A stretch of 54,797 bases of DNA from Candidatus Rokuibacteriota bacterium (GTDB lineage: Bacteria > Methylomirabilota > Methylomirabilia > Rokubacteriales > CSP1-6). The notes under the pieces are model-generated. The model saw nothing but the letters and a program-made list of their open reading frames with translations, did not search any database and was not told the origin of the DNA. Shown here one piece after another: positions 25,528-34,253 of the stretch. The stretch lies in NCBI GenBank assembly GCA_016184365.1, contig JACPCW010000035.1, positions 1-54,797 on the forward strand, given 5' to 3'. The stretch's first letter is position 1. Each line of letters starts with the position of its first letter. A program made the translations under genes and the position numbers.

Positions 25528-26535
25528 ATGGCGACCGCGACGATCGAGTACCACGCCCCGGACACGGTGGAGGCCGCCGTCGCGCTGCTGCGCGAGCACG
25601 GCGCCGCGGCGCGCATCCTCGCCGGCGGCACGGACGTCGTCCCGGCGTTGAAGTACGGGGTGGTCGGCGCGCGGCACCTCGTGAGCCTGAAGCGCCTCGG
25701 CGCGCTCCGGCGTCTCGAGGTGTCCGCCGACGGCGACCTCGTCGTCGGGGCGCTCGTCACGCTGGCCGACCTCGCGTCCTCGCCGGTCGTTCGCGCGCGC
25801 TGGCCCGTGGTCGCGGAGGCGGCCGGGCAGGCCGGCTCGCCGCTCCTCCGCAATCGCGGCACCGTCGGCGGCAACCTCTGTCTCGACACGCGCTGCTGGT
25901 ACTTCAACCAGACGGAGGCGTGGCGCGCGAGCCGGCCGCCATGCTGGAAGACGGCCGGTGACCGGTGCCACGTCAACGAGGGGGAGAACCGCTGCGTCGC
26001 TCTGTTCTCCGCCGACACCCCGCCGGCGTTCCTGGTGGCCGGCGCCCGCGTCACGCTCGCCGGCGCGACGGCGCCTCCAGCCGGGCGCACGATCCCGATG
26101 GAAGCGCTCTATACCGGCGAGAGCCTGAAGCCGGTCGCGCTCGGCGAGAGCGAGGTCGTCACGACCGTGACCGTGCCGGCGCCACCGCCTCGCTCCGCCG
26201 CCGTGTACCTGAAGCACGCGGTCCGGGACTCGCTCGACTTCCCCGTCCTCGGTGTCGCCGCGCGCGTCGCGCTGGCGCCCGACGGCACGATCGCCGACGC
26301 CCGCGTGGCGGTGACCGGTGCGGGCCCGGCTCCGCTTCGACTGGCCGAGGTCGAAGCCGCGGTGCATGGACGGCGGGCGCCGGCCGCCGACGATGCGGCC
26401 GTCGCGCGCCTCACCGCGAGGACGCTCGGGCCGCTCTTTCTGTCCGACGGCGTTCCCCACAAGCGGGCGATGGCCGGGCTGATGGCGGCCGAGGCGCTCG
26501 CACGCGCCGCGGCCGCGGCCGGGGAGATCCGATGA
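25528..26535 (+). CDS. Mo-hydroxylase FAD subunit with a 4-hydroxybenzoyl-CoA-reductase-type 4Fe-4S loop
   Basis: 335 residues. EYHAPDTVEAAVALLREHGA, then ARILAGGTDVVPALKYGVV and SPLLRNRGTVGGNLCLDTRC show the FAD-binding domain of the xanthine-dehydrogenase family (CoxM type). The insert after NLC carries several extra cysteines (CWYFNQTEAWR, PPCWKTAGDRCHVN, NRCVALFSAD), the pattern of the beta subunit of 4-hydroxybenzoyl-CoA reductase, which holds a 4Fe-4S cluster absent from ordinary xanthine dehydrogenases. The stop overlaps the next start as ATGA. The subunit would pass electrons between FAD and the 2Fe-2S subunit. The presence of a CoA ligase downstream fits an aryl-CoA substrate. Confidence 0.88.
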   Translation: MATATIEYHAPDTVEAAVALLREHGAAARILAGGTDVVPALKYGVVGARHLVSLKRLGALRRLEVSADGDLVVGALVTLADLASSPVVRARWPVVAEAAGQAGSPLLRNRGTVGGNLCLDTRCWYFNQTEAWRASRPPCWKTAGDRCHVNEGENRCVALFSADTPPAFLVAGARVTLAGATAPPAGRTIPMEALYTGESLKPVALGESEVVTTVTVPAPPPRSAAVYLKHAVRDSLDFPVLGVAARVALAPDGTIADARVAVTGAGPAPLRLAEVEAAVHGRRAPAADDAAVARLTARTLGPLFLSDGVPHKRAMAGLMAAEALARAAAAAGEIR

Positions 26536-27029
26536 AGCGGCTCATCCAGCTCACGGTGAACGGTCAGACGCGCGACGTGCCCGTGCAGCCCACGCGCACC
26601 TTGCTCGACGTCGTGCGCGACGACCTCGGCCTGACGGGCGCCAAGCGTGGCTGTGACCTCGGCGCGTGCGGCGCGTGCACGATGCTGCTCGACGGCCGGC
26701 CGGTCAACGCGTGCCTCGTGCTCGCCGTCGAGGCCGAAGGCGCCGAGATCGTCACGATCGAAGGCATCGCCGCCGGCGGCCGGCTCGACCCGATCCAGCA
26801 GGCGTTCGTCGAGCACGGCGCCGTGCAGTGCGGGTTCTGCACGCCGGGCCTGGTGCTCGCGACGAAGGCGCTGCTCGAGGCCACGCCGGAACCGTGCGAC
26901 ACCGCAATGCGCGAGGCGCTCTCCGGCAACCTCTGCCGCTGCACCGGCTACGTCAAGGTCTTCGACGCGATCCGCGCGGCGGCGCGGCGACTCCGGGAGG
27001 AGCGGACATGTCCCGTTACGCCGTCGTAG
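26532..27029 (+). CDS. Mo-hydroxylase small subunit with two 2Fe-2S clusters
   Basis: 165 residues. KRGCDLGACGACTMLLDGRP and later Cys form the plant-ferredoxin-like cluster site; VQCGFCTPGLVLATKALLEA and LSGNLCRCTGYVKVFDAIR form the second, alpha-helical cluster site. The length and order are those of CoxS/HcrC subunits. It relays electrons between the molybdenum centre and the FAD subunit. The ATG overlaps the FAD-subunit stop, and its own 3' end overlaps the large-subunit start by 22 bases, so the three subunits are tightly coupled. Confidence 0.93.
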   Translation: MKRLIQLTVNGQTRDVPVQPTRTLLDVVRDDLGLTGAKRGCDLGACGACTMLLDGRPVNACLVLAVEAEGAEIVTIEGIAAGGRLDPIQQAFVEHGAVQCGFCTPGLVLATKALLEATPEPCDTAMREALSGNLCRCTGYVKVFDAIRAAARRLREERTCPVTPS

Positions 27030-29503
27030 GCAAGCCCCTTCCCCGCGTCGACGCCCGCGAGAAGGTCACCGGCGCCGCGCGCTACACGGCCGACGTGCGG
27101 CTGCCCGGCATGCTGCGCGGCAAGATCTTGAGGTCGCCCGTGCCGCACGCCCGGATCGTGCGCATCGACACGAGCCGGGCGGAGCGGCTGCGCGGCGTCC
27201 ACGCGATCGTGACCGGCCGCGACACCGCGGGTCTGCGCGTCGCGTTCGTCGACACGCCGCGCTACCCGGCCGACGAGCCGCCGTTCGCGCTCGACCGCGT
27301 GCGGTATATCGGCGACGAGGTCGCCGCGGTCGCCGCCGTCGACGACGCGACGGCCGAAGAAGCGCTCGCGCTGATCCACGTCGAGTACGAGCCCCTGCCC
27401 GCCGTCTTCACCGCGGCCGATGCGCTCCGTCCGGGCGCGCCGCTCATCCACGAGTTCGAGTATCCCGGCAAGACGATCTGGGAGGACTGGGGCGCGCGGG
27501 GACGGCCGGAGGGCGAGCCGGTGCCGCGCGCGGACAACGTCGCGGCGCGCACGTTCGTCGAGTTCGGCGATCTCACCGCGGGCTTCGAGCGCGCGCACCA
27601 CGTCCGGGACGATCGCTTCGACGTGGCGCCGGTGGCCCACGCGCCGATCGAGCCGCACGCCGCCGTCGCGTGGTTCGACGCCGACGGCCGGCTCAACATG
27701 CACGTCGCGAGCATGGGGATCTTCTACAAGCGCTTCGTGCTGTCCAAGGCGCTCGGGCTGCCCATCAGCCAGGTACGGATCCACAAGAGCTACGTCGGCG
27801 GCGCCTTCGGCGGAAAGATCGACGTGTTCCCCTACGAGCTCGGCGCGGCGCTCCTCGCGAAGAAGGCGGGGCGGCCGGTGCTGATGGAGCTCTCGCGCGC
27901 GGAGTCGCTCACGACGACGCGCATGGACTTCCACGCCGCCGTCCGCGTGAAGACCGGCGTCGACCGTGACGGCGCGATCACCGCACAGGACATCCAGGTC
28001 ACCGTCGACACCGGCGCGTACCGGGGGACCGGTCCCGTCGTCGTCTTCCTCTGCTACTCGTACAACATCCCCGTCTACCGCGTGCCGGCGCTCCGCTACG
28101 AGGGGCTCGCCGTGTACACGAACAATCCCGTGAAGGGCCCCAAGCGCGGCCACGGCGCGCCGTTCATCCGCTTCGCGGTCGATTCGCACATGGACATGCT
28201 GGCCGAGGACCTCGGCATCGACATGGTCGAGCTCATGCGCCGCAACGCGCGCGACCGCGGCGAGGTGATGCCGACCAGCGGCGACACGCTGCGGAGCTGC
28301 GGCCTCAAGGACTGCATCGAGGCGGCGGCGCGCGACGGCGGCTGGGCGGTCAAGCGCCGGACGGCCGACTGGTCGGCGACCGGGCGCTACCAGCGCGGCG
28401 TCGGCATCTCGGCGTGCTCGATGTTCAGCGGCTCACCGTACTATCCGTTCGCCTCCGCCGCGGTGATGAAGCTCCACGACGACGGCGGCGCCACGCTGTT
28501 CGCCGGCACCGTCGAGATGGGCCAGGGTTCGGAAACCACGCTCTCGCAGATCGCGGCCGAGGAGCTCGGCGTGCCGCTCGACGACATCCGCATCGTCTCC
28601 GGCGACACGGAGCTGACGCCGATCGAGTTCGGCAGCTTCCTCTCGGGCGGCGCGTTCGTCACCGGCAAGGCGGTGCGCCTCGCGGCCGCCGACGCCAAGC
28701 GGCAGCTCCTCGCGATGGCGGCCCGCCTCCTCGAGGCCGGCGTCGACGATCTCGAGGCGCGCGACAAGCGCGTGCACGTGAAGGGCCTGCCCCACCGCTC
28801 GCTCGGCTACGCGGAGATCATCGCCGAGAGCGTCAAGCGCGCCGGCGGCGATCCGATCATCGGCAAGGGCCACGTGAAGAGCGTCCCCGACGCCGGGCTC
28901 CACCCGAGCCTCAGCACGGCGCGCGGGCGATGGACCGAGGCGTACGGGTTCGCCGCGCAGCTCGCCGAGGTGGAGGTCGACACGTGGACCGGCAAGGTCC
29001 GCGTGCTGCGGCTCGTCACGTACCACGACTGCGGATTTCCGCTGAATCCGCAGATCGTCGAGGGCCAGATCGAGGGCTGCGTGTCGATGGCGCTCGGCCA
29101 GACGCTCCAGGAGCGCGTGGATCTCCGCGAGGGGCAGGTCTTCAATCCGGACTTCCTCGCCTATCGCCTGCCGATCACGCACGACACGCCGGACATGGTC
29201 AGCGGGATGATCCACAGCGACGAGCCGCACGGCCCGTTCGGCGCGAAGGAAGTCGGCGAGGGCGCCGTGTCCGGCGTGATGGCCGCGGTCGCGAACGCCG
29301 TGCACGACGCCGCCGGCGTGCGGATCACCTCCCTCCCCATCACGCCGGCGAAGGTCCTCTCGGCGCTCCGTCGCCGGACGACGGAGGACATGGGGGGCCT
29401 CGAAAGGGCCCCCCATGCCCCCCAGCGCTCGGACGCGCCCCGGCACAGCCGTGGCGCGCCTCGACCGCGGGATTCGTTCACGGGCTCTGAGGCGTCGTCG
29501 TGA
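27008..29503 (+). CDS. Mo-hydroxylase large, molybdopterin-binding subunit
   Basis: 831 residues. VVGKPLPRVDAREKVTGAAR opens the a/b hammerhead domain; KSYVGGAFGGKIDVFPYELG, RGHGAPFIRFAVDSHMDML and TVEMGQGSETTLSQIAAEEL are the cofactor loops, and GPFGAKEVGEGAVSGVMAAV contains the catalytic Glu. It is the active subunit of an aldehyde/xanthine/aryl-CoA oxidoreductase; with the 4Fe-4S-containing FAD subunit, a 4-hydroxybenzoyl-CoA-reductase-like activity is the best guess. The last ~35 residues, after LRRRTTEDMGG, are read from a repeated palindromic element (29389-29443) and are probably not a native part of the protein. Confidence 0.92.
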   Translation: MSRYAVVGKPLPRVDAREKVTGAARYTADVRLPGMLRGKILRSPVPHARIVRIDTSRAERLRGVHAIVTGRDTAGLRVAFVDTPRYPADEPPFALDRVRYIGDEVAAVAAVDDATAEEALALIHVEYEPLPAVFTAADALRPGAPLIHEFEYPGKTIWEDWGARGRPEGEPVPRADNVAARTFVEFGDLTAGFERAHHVRDDRFDVAPVAHAPIEPHAAVAWFDADGRLNMHVASMGIFYKRFVLSKALGLPISQVRIHKSYVGGAFGGKIDVFPYELGAALLAKKAGRPVLMELSRAESLTTTRMDFHAAVRVKTGVDRDGAITAQDIQVTVDTGAYRGTGPVVVFLCYSYNIPVYRVPALRYEGLAVYTNNPVKGPKRGHGAPFIRFAVDSHMDMLAEDLGIDMVELMRRNARDRGEVMPTSGDTLRSCGLKDCIEAAARDGGWAVKRRTADWSATGRYQRGVGISACSMFSGSPYYPFASAAVMKLHDDGGATLFAGTVEMGQGSETTLSQIAAEELGVPLDDIRIVSGDTELTPIEFGSFLSGGAFVTGKAVRLAAADAKRQLLAMAARLLEAGVDDLEARDKRVHVKGLPHRSLGYAEIIAESVKRAGGDPIIGKGHVKSVPDAGLHPSLSTARGRWTEAYGFAAQLAEVEVDTWTGKVRVLRLVTYHDCGFPLNPQIVEGQIEGCVSMALGQTLQERVDLREGQVFNPDFLAYRLPITHDTPDMVSGMIHSDEPHGPFGAKEVGEGAVSGVMAAVANAVHDAAGVRITSLPITPAKVLSALRRRTTEDMGGLERAPHAPQRSDAPRHSRGAPRPRDSFTGSEASS
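29389..29443. repeat. Palindromic GC-rich repeat, copy A
   Basis: CATGGGGGGCC and GGGCCCCCCATG arms (29389-29417) around a short CGAA-centred loop, then CAGCGCTCGGACGCGCCCCGG. The same order (GGGGGGCC hairpin, then ARCGCTCGGASGCGCCCCGG) recurs at 43373-43418. It lies inside the 3' end of the large-subunit gene and supplies its odd tail. It resembles an intergenic REP-like element or a strong hairpin; only two copies are seen here. Confidence 0.6.
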
Positions 29504-30615
29504 TGTGGGCGCCGCTCGCGGCACTGCTCCGGGCCGGCGAGTCGGTCGCGGCCGCGACCATCGTCGAGGCACGCGGTTCGACGCCGCGGGAAGTCGGCGC
29601 CACGATGCTCGTGCACGACGGGCGCGCGATCGCCGGCAGCGTCGGCGGCGGGATCGGCGAGGCGCGCGTGCTCGACGAGGCGGGCCGGGCGCTCGCGGAC
29701 GGAACGTCCCGCGCGTTTCGCGTCGATCTGGTCGGGGCTGTCGACGACCCGGACGCCAGCCTGTGCGGCGGCATCGTCGACGTCTTCGTCGATTGCCTCC
29801 ACCGTGATCGCGACCGATCCGTCGGTCTCGGCGACGTCGAGGCGATCGAGGCGATCCGCGACGCGCACGAGGCCGGTCGCACGATCGCGCTCGCGGTGGT
29901 CGTGGCCGACGGTCGCGGAGCGGCGGGCCTGCCGGTGGGGGCGAAGTGGATCATCGACGCCGACGGCGCGCCGCGTGGAGCCGCGCCACCCGGGCTCGCG
30001 TCGGCGGTGCGCGAGGCAGCCGCCGGCGTCGTCGTGTCGAGACGGAGCCGGCGGGTCTGGCTGCACGAGGGCCGGCCGCCGGACGGCGCCGCGCTGTTCG
30101 TGCAGCTCGTCCAGGCGCGCGCCGAGCTCGTCGTCGTCGGCGCCGGGCACATCGCCGCCCCGCTCGTCCGCGTGGCGAAGCTGCTCGATTTCCACGTGAC
30201 CGTGATCGACGACCGCCCGTCGCTCGCGACGCGCGAGCGCTTCGCCGACGCCGACCGGCTCGTCGTCGGCGACGTGGCCGAGGCGCTGGCGTCCGTCCCG
30301 CTCGGCGACTCCGCCCACGTCGTGCTCGTCACGCGCAGTCACGAGCAGGACGAGGCGGCGCTCGAAGCGCTCGCCGGCGCCGACCCCGCCTACGTGGGGA
30401 TGATCGGCAGCCGTCGCAAGGTGCGCGAGGTCTTCCGCCGCCTCGTGGCACGCGGCGTGCCGGACGAGTGGCTGGCGCGCGTGCACGCGCCCATCGGGCT
30501 TCCGATCGGCGCGCTCACCCCCGCCGAGATCGCGGTCGCGATCGTCGCGGAGGTCGTGCAGGTACGGCGCGGTGCGGGCGCGCCCGACCGGATCGCGGCG
30601 CCGGTGGCGGGGTGA
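29500..30615 (+). CDS. xdhC: XdhC/CoxI-family Mo-hydroxylase maturation protein
   Basis: 371 residues from the GTG at 29500 (the ATG at 29503 is equally possible; both abut the large-subunit stop). The N-terminal XdhC domain shows VEARGSTPREVGATMLV and IAGSVGGGIGEARVLDEA, and SLCGGIVDVFVD. The C-terminal Rossmann domain has AELVVVGAGHIAAPLVRVAK and VTVIDDRPSLATRERF, then VGMIGSRRKVREVFRRL. XdhC proteins bind molybdenum cofactor, help install the terminal sulfur (or selenium) ligand and insert it into the large subunit. Directly downstream of the Mo-hydroxylase genes, it is surely dedicated to that enzyme. Confidence 0.93.
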   Translation: MMWAPLAALLRAGESVAAATIVEARGSTPREVGATMLVHDGRAIAGSVGGGIGEARVLDEAGRALADGTSRAFRVDLVGAVDDPDASLCGGIVDVFVDCLHRDRDRSVGLGDVEAIEAIRDAHEAGRTIALAVVVADGRGAAGLPVGAKWIIDADGAPRGAAPPGLASAVREAAAGVVVSRRSRRVWLHEGRPPDGAALFVQLVQARAELVVVGAGHIAAPLVRVAKLLDFHVTVIDDRPSLATRERFADADRLVVGDVAEALASVPLGDSAHVVLVTRSHEQDEAALEALAGADPAYVGMIGSRRKVREVFRRLVARGVPDEWLARVHAPIGLPIGALTPAEIAVAIVAEVVQVRRGAGAPDRIAAPVAG

Positions 30616-31424
30616 GCGGGAAGCGTCTCGTGCTGATCCGCGGCGCGGGCGATCTCGCGACCGGCTCCGCCGTCCGCCTGCGCCGATGCGGGTTCGCGGT
30701 GGTGGCGACGGAGCTCGCCGCACCGACCGCCGTGCGCCGGACCGTCGCGTTCTCCGAGGCCGTCCTCGACGGAACGGTCGCGGTCGAAGGCGTGCGGGCC
30801 CGGCGCGCGGAGAGCGCGGCGGACGCGCGCCGCATCGTGCGTGCTGGCGACGTCGCGGTGCTGGTCGATCCGACCGGCGCCATCTCGGCCGGGCTGCGTC
30901 CCGACGTCGTGGTCGATGCGCGCGTCGCGAAGCGCAACCTCGGCACGTCGCTCGGCGATGCGCCGATCGTGATCGGTCTCGGTCCCGGCTTCGTCGCGGG
31001 CCGCGACGTGCACGCCGTGATCGAGACGAATCGCGGTCACGCGCTCGGCTCCGTCATCCTCGCGGGCGAAGCGGAGCCGAACACGGGCGTCCCCGGCGAG
31101 ATCGGTGGCTTCGGCGCCGAGCGCCTCCTTCGCGCGCCGGCGTCCGGGACGCTGCGTGCGCGGTGCACGATCGGCGAGCGCGTCGACGCCGGCGTCGCGG
31201 TCGCCGACGTCGAGGATCGGCCGGTCGTGGCGCGAATCGCGGGCGTGCTCCGCGGCCTCGTGCGTGACGGCAGCCAGGTGCGCGAGGGACAGAAGATCGG
31301 CGACGTCGATCCCCGCGCGCGGCCCGAGCACTGCTTCACGGTGTCCGACAAGGCGCGCGCGGTCGCGGGCGGCGTGCTCGAAGCGATCCTCTCGCTCGGG
31401 ACGGTCCGGGAGCCGTCGCCATGA
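30612..31424 (+). CDS. yqeB: YqeB/EF2563-type selenium-dependent molybdenum hydroxylase maturation protein
   Basis: 270 residues from a GTG at 30612 overlapping the xdhC stop. VLIRGAGDLATGSAVRLRRC then VVATELAAPTAVRRTVAFSE and DVVVDARVAKRNLGTSLGDA and VIGLGPGFVAGRDVHAVIET are the signature of the selenium-dependent molybdenum hydroxylase system protein YqeB. The family is a genomic marker for Mo hydroxylases that carry a labile, non-selenocysteine selenium ligand. Its position after xdhC suggests that the enzyme at 25528-29503 is of this kind. The biochemical reaction of YqeB is not established. Confidence 0.87.
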   Translation: MSGKRLVLIRGAGDLATGSAVRLRRCGFAVVATELAAPTAVRRTVAFSEAVLDGTVAVEGVRARRAESAADARRIVRAGDVAVLVDPTGAISAGLRPDVVVDARVAKRNLGTSLGDAPIVIGLGPGFVAGRDVHAVIETNRGHALGSVILAGEAEPNTGVPGEIGGFGAERLLRAPASGTLRARCTIGERVDAGVAVADVEDRPVVARIAGVLRGLVRDGSQVREGQKIGDVDPRARPEHCFTVSDKARAVAGGVLEAILSLGTVREPSP

Positions 31425-32950
31425 GACCGTTCACGCACGAGTGTGGTGGCACGTCCGACGCGGGCTTCGTCAACGCGGCTCCGCTGTTCGTCGACGAGCC
31501 GATGATGGAGGGCCACGGCGACCGGACCGCGTTCGTCACGCCGGCCGGGCGCACCACGTACGCCGAGCTCCACGAGCTCACCGACCGGACCGCGAACGGT
31601 CTTCGCGCGCTCGGCGTGGAGCCGGAGCACCGCGTCGCGATCGCCATGCCGGACGGCGTCGGCTTCGCGGCCACGTTCTTCGCGGCGCTCAAGCTCGGCG
31701 CGGTCGCCGTGCCGGTCAATACGCGCCTCGCGGACAGCCGTTACCGGGAACTCTTCCACGACGCGCGCGTGCGCGTGCTCGTGACCACGTCGGACCTTCC
31801 CGCGGCCCGCGCGTCCGAGGGCACCGGTGTGCGCGCGACGACCACGTTCGAGGACCTCGTGCGCGCGGCGCCGGCGCACGTGAAGGCCGAGCCGGTGGGC
31901 CCCGATGCGATGGCGTTCTGGCTCTACACCTCGGGGACGACGGGACTGCCGAAGGCGGCCGTCCACTGTCACCGCGACCTCGTCGCCGGGCACGCGTACG
32001 GGGTGGACGTCGTCGGTTACCGGTCCGACGATCGCGTCTTCGCGACCTCCCGGCTGTTCTTCGCGTACGCGCTCGCGAACGGCTTCGTGCTCCCGCTCGC
32101 GGTGCGAGCGAGCGTGTATCTGTCGCCCGCGTGGCCGGACGCCGCGCTCGTGCGGCAGGTGGCGCTCGACTATCGCCCGACGATCTTCGTTTCCGTGCCG
32201 ACGATGTACGGCCGCCTCCTGCGCGCCGACCTGCCGCGCGACACGTTCGCCTCCACGCGGCTCTGCACCTCCGCCGGGGAGCGGCTGCCCGCGGACATCT
32301 ACGAGGCGTGGCGCGAGCGGTTCGGCGTCGAGATCCTCGACGGCATGGGCTCGACGGAGACGATCTTCATGCTGCTCTCGAACCGCCCCGGCGCGAGCCG
32401 GGCGGGATCGTCGGGCCGGCCGGTGCCGGGCACCGAGGTGCGACTGCTCGACGCGGACGGCCGCGACGTTCCGGATGGCGCGGAAGGCGTGCTGTACGCG
32501 AAGTCGGCGTCGGTCAGCCCCGCGTACTGGAACCGCATCGACGTGTCGCGACGCGCGTTCGTCGGCGAGTGGTTCCGGACCGGCGACATCTACCTCCGCG
32601 ACGCCGACGGGTTCTACCATCATCGCGGGCGCGCCGACGAGTTCTTCAAGGTGGCCGGCCAGTGGGTCGTCCCGGCCGACGTCGAAACGCTGCTCACCTC
32701 TCATCCCGGCGTGTCGGAGGCCGGCGTCGCCGGCGCGGAGGACACCGCGGGGCTCGTGAAGGCCTTCGCGTTCGTGGTCCCGAAGCCGGGGATCGGCGCC
32801 GACGTCCTGATCGGCGAGCTGACGGCGCTCGCCGAGGCGAACCTGCCACCGCACGCGCGGCCGCGACGGATCCTCGTGGTCGACGACCTGCCGCGGACCG
32901 CGACGGGCAAGCTGCAGCGCTTCCTGCTGAAGGAGCGCGTCCGGAACTAA
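31421..32950 (+). CDS. Benzoate-CoA-ligase-family AMP-forming acyl-CoA synthetase
   Basis: 509 residues, ATGA overlap with yqeB. NAAPLFVDEPMMEGHGDRTA is the start typical of benzoate-CoA ligases; AFWLYTSGTTGLPKAAVHCH is the AMP-binding P-loop motif, LDGMGSTETIFMLLSNRPG the adenine-binding motif, and TGDIYLRDADGFYHHRGRAD the hinge. The C-terminal Lys is in RTATGKLQRFLLKE. It makes an aryl-CoA from ATP, CoA and an aromatic acid. Next to a 4-hydroxybenzoyl-CoA-reductase-like enzyme, hydroxybenzoate or a related acid is the likely substrate. Confidence 0.9.
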   Translation: MRPFTHECGGTSDAGFVNAAPLFVDEPMMEGHGDRTAFVTPAGRTTYAELHELTDRTANGLRALGVEPEHRVAIAMPDGVGFAATFFAALKLGAVAVPVNTRLADSRYRELFHDARVRVLVTTSDLPAARASEGTGVRATTTFEDLVRAAPAHVKAEPVGPDAMAFWLYTSGTTGLPKAAVHCHRDLVAGHAYGVDVVGYRSDDRVFATSRLFFAYALANGFVLPLAVRASVYLSPAWPDAALVRQVALDYRPTIFVSVPTMYGRLLRADLPRDTFASTRLCTSAGERLPADIYEAWRERFGVEILDGMGSTETIFMLLSNRPGASRAGSSGRPVPGTEVRLLDADGRDVPDGAEGVLYAKSASVSPAYWNRIDVSRRAFVGEWFRTGDIYLRDADGFYHHRGRADEFFKVAGQWVVPADVETLLTSHPGVSEAGVAGAEDTAGLVKAFAFVVPKPGIGADVLIGELTALAEANLPPHARPRRILVVDDLPRTATGKLQRFLLKERVRN

Positions 32951-33124
32951 TTTAGCTAACGAATGGCGGGAGCTTCTCGAGCCGGAAGCGACAGACGGCG
33001 ACGACCGCCGCACTGGCGACGACTCGCCATCGCGGCGATCGTCGTCGCTACGTCACGGGCGAACGCGAGGTCGGGCGCCGATCGTCACGCCGGCGGCGTG
33101 TCGATCGAGACCGCCGGGCGGTCT

Positions 33125-33559
33125 TCACCACACGCGCGACAGCGCGCTTTGGGGAGAGGTCGCACGCGCCTGCGGCGGGCGATTCGGGCGAGGAGCACGT
33201 CGTCGTGAGCCTGAGCGGGGCACAGCTTCGGTCGGCGCCGCGCGTCCGGAGCCCGCGTTCCCGCCCGCACGCCGCACGGTCAGGCGGCACTCGGCCACGA
33301 CGTCGCTGCGCAGCGCGACGGAGAGCGCCTTCGTCTCGACGTCACCGACCGCGAACGAGAAGATCCACACCTCGGCGACGCGATCGCTGACGTTCCGGCT
33401 CGTGGGCTCGCCGAAGACGCGCCTGACATCCTCCCGGGTCGTGACGCCGATCTTGATGCGCTGGACGGCGGCGACGTCGAAATCCCGCCCGGTTGTCGCC
33501 GTGGCGCACGCGGCCGCGAGCGCCGCGACGACGCCGATCGTACCGAGTCTCACGTTCAC
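33125..33559 (-). CDS. Small lipoprotein of the SmpA/OmlA (BamE) fold
   Basis: 144 residues. The N-terminus VRLGTIGVVAALAAACATAT is a lipoprotein signal with Cys18 as the lipidated residue. RIKIGVTTREDVRRVFGEPT is the hallmark of the BamE/SmpA-OmlA fold (KIGxTxxxVxxxLGxPT), followed by VWIFSFAVGDVETKALSVAL. The domain ends by about residue 95; the remaining ~45 residues are Arg/Pro-rich, low complexity and may be a read-on past a lost stop. BamE-like domains often sit in envelope assembly proteins, but many small lipoproteins share it. It stands alone between the ligase and a truncated luciferase-like gene. Confidence 0.7.
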   Translation of the reverse strand: MNVRLGTIGVVAALAAACATATTGRDFDVAAVQRIKIGVTTREDVRRVFGEPTSRNVSDRVAEVWIFSFAVGDVETKALSVALRSDVVAECRLTVRRAGGNAGSGRAAPTEAVPRSGSRRRAPRPNRPPQARATSPQSALSRVW

Positions 33560-33571
33560 AGCGCGCGTCCG

Positions 33572-33988
33572 TCAGCGGTGGAAGTACGGAAGCACGCCGG
33601 CGCCGAGCCGCTCGATGACCTGCATCACCTTGGCGTGCTCCATGCCCGGCCACGACACGCGCAGGATGACGTAGTTCGACTCGAGCCGCTTCGCGCGGGC
33701 CTCGATCTGCTCGATCACGTCCTCCGCCGTGCCGAGCAGGAACCGCTCGTGCGCGAGCTTCTCGAAGCCGATCCGGAAGCTCTCGGCGCCCGGCAGCACC
33801 TTGTCCTGCCCCCAGTCCGCATACGCGGCGTACTTCGGCCCGAGGAACGGCCGCGCGATGTCGAACGCCTGCTCGCGGGTCGGCGCGACGTGGCACTCGA
33901 GCGCGATCGGCCGCTCCGCGGGCAACGCGTGGCCGGCCTGCGCCGCGGCGTCCTTGTAGAGCCGCCACTGCCGCTCAATCCTGGTCAC
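33572..33988 (-). pseudogene. Luciferase-like oxidoreductase, 3' fragment
   Basis: About 138 C-terminal residues of an LLM-class protein of ~330: LECHVAPTREQAFDIARPFL, KYAAYADWGQDKVLPGAESF, EKLAHERFLLGTAEDVIEQI and ending VIERLGAGVLPYFHR. It aligns well with the C-terminal part of the intact gene at 19100-20110. No N-terminal barrel half precedes it; instead the DNA to the right encodes the start of a cytochrome oxidase subunit II. The nominal GTG at 33988 lies in the join and need not be used. Confidence 0.75.
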
Positions 33989-34127
33989 CGGTCAGATGGA
34001 TGCCCGCGCCGAACGCGGTCACCGCGAGCGCGACCAGCATGCCCACCGGAATGGCGAAGCTGGGGAGGATCCAGGCGAGCTCCCAGAGGTAGACGGTCGT
34101 GGAACGCCGCTCCAGCCCGCGCTCCAT
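33975..34127 (-). pseudogene. ba3-type cytochrome c oxidase subunit II, 5' fragment
   Basis: 50 codons from the ATG at 34127: RSTTVYLWELAWILPSF, then AIPVGMLVALAVTAFGAGIH and LTGDQD-stop. This is the N-terminal membrane anchor of ba3-type oxidase subunit II, which normally continues after GIHLPG into the CuA domain. Here it breaks after GIHLTG and runs into the luciferase-like fragment. The CuA-binding domain, and any subunit I gene expected next, are absent. The upstream gene for the small subunit 2A confirms the identity. Confidence 0.7.
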
Positions 34128-34130
34128 GGC

Positions 34131-34253
34131 TCAGCTCCTCCAGATCCGGAGGTAGGCGTTGATCCAGAAGGCGGCGAGGATCGCCAGATAGACGAGGATG
34201 AACAGCAACGCGCCCTTGGGGTTCTCGTGCTCACCTGGTTGGTGTTCGTCCAT
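34131..34253 (-). CDS. Cytochrome c oxidase subunit 2A-like small membrane protein
   Basis: 40 residues: MDEHQPGEHENPKGALLFIL and VYLAILAAFWINAYLRIWRS. A polar N-terminus and one membrane helix match the CoxIIa/subunit 2A that precedes subunit II in ba3-type oxidases. The gene ends 3 bases before the subunit II start. With subunit II truncated and subunit I missing, the product probably has no partner here. Too short for routine ORF calling but clearly real by position and sequence. Confidence 0.72.
   Translation of the reverse strand: MDEHQPGEHENPKGALLFILVYLAILAAFWINAYLRIWRS

Noticed and set aside
21931..26535. A 1534-codon open plus-strand frame
   Set aside because: It runs out of frame through the radical SAM gene and antisense to the ThDP enzyme, then coincides with the real FAD-subunit frame only at its end. 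The first two-thirds is Arg/Ala-rich shadow sequence produced by high GC.
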